Shown here: positions 5,726-7,211 of the stretch, piece after piece | Layout of the letters: the number at the start of each line of letters is the position of its first letter | Position numbering within the stretch: the first letter of the stretch is position 1 | Origin: Alistipes sp. | GTDB lineage: Bacteria > Bacteroidota > Bacteroidia > Bacteroidales > Rikenellaceae | Length of the DNA: 7,211 nt | Direction: 5' to 3' | NCBI GenBank assembly: GCA_031285485.1 | Contig: JAITWC010000033.1 | Coordinates: 1 to 7,211 of the forward strand | The notes under the pieces: generated by a model | Told to the model about the DNA's origin: nothing | Databases searched by the model: none | Seen by the model: the letters and a program-made list of their open reading frames with translations, nothing else | Program-made: the position numbers and the translations under genes

Positions 5726-6889
5726 GTGACGGCCGCCACGACCTACTCGATCAGCGCGTCGCCCGCGGAACTTAACTTCGCGGATAGGGAAGAGGGGTAC
5801 ACTTATCGCAATGTACGAATAATGACCAATAACGTTACGATCACCAACACGGGAACGGGAGAGGTTACGCTGGCGCGGTCCACGTCCGTCAATTATCAGG
5901 TGGGGAGGTTAGTTAGTGGGTGGTTCACAGCAATCTTAGGAGAAATAACCATCCCCGCCGGAGAATCGGCACAGCTCCATGTACGGCCCAAGACGGGCCT
6001 CGCGGTGGGCACTCACACCGAGACGATCACCTTCAGCGGCTCGAACGGCGCGACCGCATCCATCGACGCGAAGTTCACCGTCACCGCCAAGCCCGCGCCC
6101 GCCGGTCTGACGGTAGTCCCCGTGTGGGGTACGCAGCAACTCAACATCTCGTGGGCTTACAATGGCGATGTCGGAACCGGCGGAGGATTCCACCTGGAAC
6201 GCTCGACCAACCGCACGTCGGGATGGAAGGAAGTATACGCCGGAACCGCCAAATCGTACAGCGACACCGGACTTGCCGCCCTAACGACATATTACTACCG
6301 GGTACGGGTGAATGTTGTATCGGGCGGAACAGGGTTGTGGTCGGAATACTCGTCCGTGGGATTCTCCGCCACGAATGAAACACTTGTCGATAGAGGCATG
6401 GTCGGTCCGTCACAGTGGTTACTGTACGCCAGCGGCACGCTCGAAATCATAGGTATCGGCATGCCCGATTACTCTTCTAAATCTCGCCCCCCGTGGGAAG
6501 AAAAGCACAAAGAGGCCATCAAAAAGGTAGTTATCGAAGATGTGACGAGAATCGGGACAGAAACTTTTTGGTTTTACTCCGCTTTGGAGAGCGTAACCAT
6601 CTTAGGCAAAGACGTGAAGACCATCGGGGAAAGGGCTTTTAGAGGTTGTGCTGCTTTGGTGAACCTAACCATCGGCTCCGGCGTGACGAGCATCGGGAAT
6701 GCGGCTTTTATGGATTGCACCTTTTTGAGAACCGTATTCTGTCTGGCCACCACGCCGCCGACGCTCGGCACGGGTAATTTCACCACGAACGGCGACTTCC
6801 TGTTCGTTCCGTACGGCAAATACAATACCTATGCTGACAACACGGCTTGGAGAGCCGCGTTCTCGTCCATCATGGTCGCGACGAGATAG
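5726..6889 (+). CDS. 3' fragment of the broken surface lipoprotein: Ig-like, FN3 and BspA-type LRR domains
   Basis: 387 codons from a GTG at 5726, though the meaningful frame appears to begin near 5700 (SASIAIARGAVTAATTYS). Domains in order: an Ig-like module (about 5-130; ISASPAELNFADREEGY, then IPAGESAQLHVRP and GTHTETITFSG), an FN3 module (about 131-215; GTQQLNISWAY...FHLERS...YSDTGLAALTTYYYRVRV), a short spacer, and BspA-type leucine-rich repeats (about 255-330; IGTETFWFYSALESVTI, IGERAFRGCAALVNLTI, IGNAAFMDCTFL). It ends in the usual cap with TTPPTLG and FVPYGKY. It has no signal peptide of its own and the GTG has no clear leader, so it is best read as the tail of the gene starting at 5232. 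The LRR part is visibly more AT-rich than the neighbouring genes. Confidence 0.7.
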   Translation: MTAATTYSISASPAELNFADREEGYTYRNVRIMTNNVTITNTGTGEVTLARSTSVNYQVGRLVSGWFTAILGEITIPAGESAQLHVRPKTGLAVGTHTETITFSGSNGATASIDAKFTVTAKPAPAGLTVVPVWGTQQLNISWAYNGDVGTGGGFHLERSTNRTSGWKEVYAGTAKSYSDTGLAALTTYYYRVRVNVVSGGTGLWSEYSSVGFSATNETLVDRGMVGPSQWLLYASGTLEIIGIGMPDYSSKSRPPWEEKHKEAIKKVVIEDVTRIGTETFWFYSALESVTILGKDVKTIGERAFRGCAALVNLTIGSGVTSIGNAAFMDCTFLRTVFCLATTPPTLGTGNFTTNGDFLFVPYGKYNTYADNTAWRAAFSSIMVATR

Positions 6890-6941
6890 CGCGGCAGTTA
6901 CTTCGCCGCTTCGCCCCCCGCTGCGTAAGGCAATAACGGCA

Positions 6942-6977
6942 CGTGGCGGCTGTCGCTCCCGAGCGACAGCCGCCACG
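6942..6977. repeat. Perfect 17-bp inverted repeat with 2-bp centre
   Basis: CGTGGCGGCTGTCGCTC (6942-6958) is the exact reverse complement of 6961-6977, separated by CC. It begins 52 bases after the stop of the LRR gene. As RNA it would be a very stable hairpin, so it could end or protect the operon transcript. No T tract follows on either strand, so it is not a standard intrinsic terminator. Confidence 0.85.
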
Positions 6978-7103
6978 AAGCCAAAAACACACCGTCGCTC
7001 GGCCTCGGGCCGTGGCGGGCGTTCATTGAGACGATGAACACCATCATCGACTACACCGCGGGCATCGTGGCGCCTCGCCGCTACGCTCCCCCACCCGTCA
7101 TCC

Positions 7104-7111
7104 TATGTTTG
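7104..7111 (+). promoter_or_regulatory. Possible -7 promoter box near the right edge
   Basis: TATGTTTG fits TAnnTTTG and sits at the change from GC-rich to AT-rich sequence, as expected for a leader of a gene to the right. No clear -33 TTTG is seen about 20 bp upstream, and the gene it would serve is not in view. Confidence 0.3.
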
Positions 7112-7211
7112 TGAAAAAGTTGTACAGTTGTAAAAAACAGAGACAGCAGGACAAAGACTATTGTTCGTCATTGATCTTCGAGATAGCTCGCAAAGTCAGT
7201 CCCCTGCTGTT

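Larger units (their letters stand above)
5232..6889 (+). pseudogene. BspA-type surface lipoprotein gene broken by two apparent frameshifts
   Basis: Three consecutive frames together read as one protein: lipoprotein signal and Ig-like region (5232 to about 5498), a fibronectin-like segment in the next frame (about 5499-5690, VAGSGTGAFSTTITGLSSDTRYYARAYV...VYGNEINFLTD), and then an Ig-like, FN3 and LRR region in the third frame (about 5700-6889). As given, the first frame stops at the TAG at 5550-5552 and the other frames have no signal peptide. The first shift lies at CCCC 5496-5499, where an earlier in-gene copy of the same motif has CCC. The second lies between about 5680 and 5700. Both shifts go in the same direction (+1). 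The intact product would be an outer-surface adhesin-like lipoprotein. Genuine decay, on/off variation and sequencing or assembly error all remain possible. Confidence 0.7.
6890..7211. other. Gene-free 3' region with inverted repeats and motif fragments
   Basis: No coding region of recognisable origin is visible on either strand over 322 bases. The region starts GC-rich, carries the perfect inverted repeat at 6942-6977, a small CGGCC-TCG-GGCCG hairpin (7000-7012), and two related C-rich motifs (6901-6920 and 7073-7092, 16 of 20 bases alike). From about 7100 it turns AT-rich, with a TATGTTTG box (7104-7111), a CGAG-ATAG-CTCG hairpin (7179-7190) and ACAGCAGG/CCTGCTGT inverted arms (7143-7150 and 7203-7210). 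The last stretch may be the leader of a gene beyond the right edge. Confidence 0.5.

Noticed and set aside
5490..5730. Programmed +1 frameshifting in the last gene
   Set aside because: Two shifts would be required, no known slippery signal or stop-codon stimulator is at either site, and the paralogous copy points to a simple one-base insertion.
6929..7112. Open frame after the LRR gene (about 60 codons, ...FIETMNTIIDYTAGIVAPRRYAP)
   Set aside because: It has no suitable start, runs through the perfect inverted repeat, and matches no family I recognise; a gene remnant cannot be excluded.

Overview
The window looks like a GC-rich Bacteroidales chromosome, most plausibly an Alistipes-like member of the Rikenellaceae. 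That placement is an inference. It rests on a one-protein hybrid two-component regulator, fimbrillin-family and BspA-type leucine-rich-repeat lipoproteins, a TAnnTTTG-type -7 promoter box, A-rich rather than Shine-Dalgarno leaders, and GC-rich codon use. All convincing genes lie on the + strand.

Layout. Positions 2-2254 hold the 3' part of a TPR-sensor hybrid histidine kinase/response regulator with an AraC-type output domain; its start is off the left edge. Between its kinase and receiver domains are five exact 42-bp (14-residue) repeats, each carrying an inverted repeat. A strong intrinsic terminator (2309-2338) ends this gene. A regulatory region follows: two abutting 21-bp repeats (2364-2405), each with an 11-bp palindrome, then a perfect TAnnTTTG box (2426-2433). 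Downstream is a tightly spaced set of genes that looks like one operon. It contains a 79-residue helical protein of unknown function (2454-2693), a fimbrillin/PKD-like/LRR lipoprotein (2717-4435), a 245-residue secreted protein with a proline-rich linker and two hydrophobic segments (4468-5205), and a BspA-type Ig/FN3/LRR lipoprotein gene that is broken by two apparent frameshifts (5232-6889). The last 322 bases hold no convincing gene. They contain a perfect 17-bp inverted repeat, GC-rich motif fragments and a possible promoter box.

Working model (inference): the hybrid regulator senses a signal in the periplasm and binds the 21-bp direct repeats to switch on an operon of surface-exposed adhesin-like lipoproteins. 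The two most unusual signals are at DNA level. One is the in-gene array of five dyads at exactly four helical turns' spacing, written in codons unlike the rest of the gene. The other is the promoter-proximal pair of palindromes at exactly two helical turns' spacing. The frameshifts in the last gene could be real decay, on/off variation or sequencing error; an in-gene paralogous copy points to one extra C at the first break.
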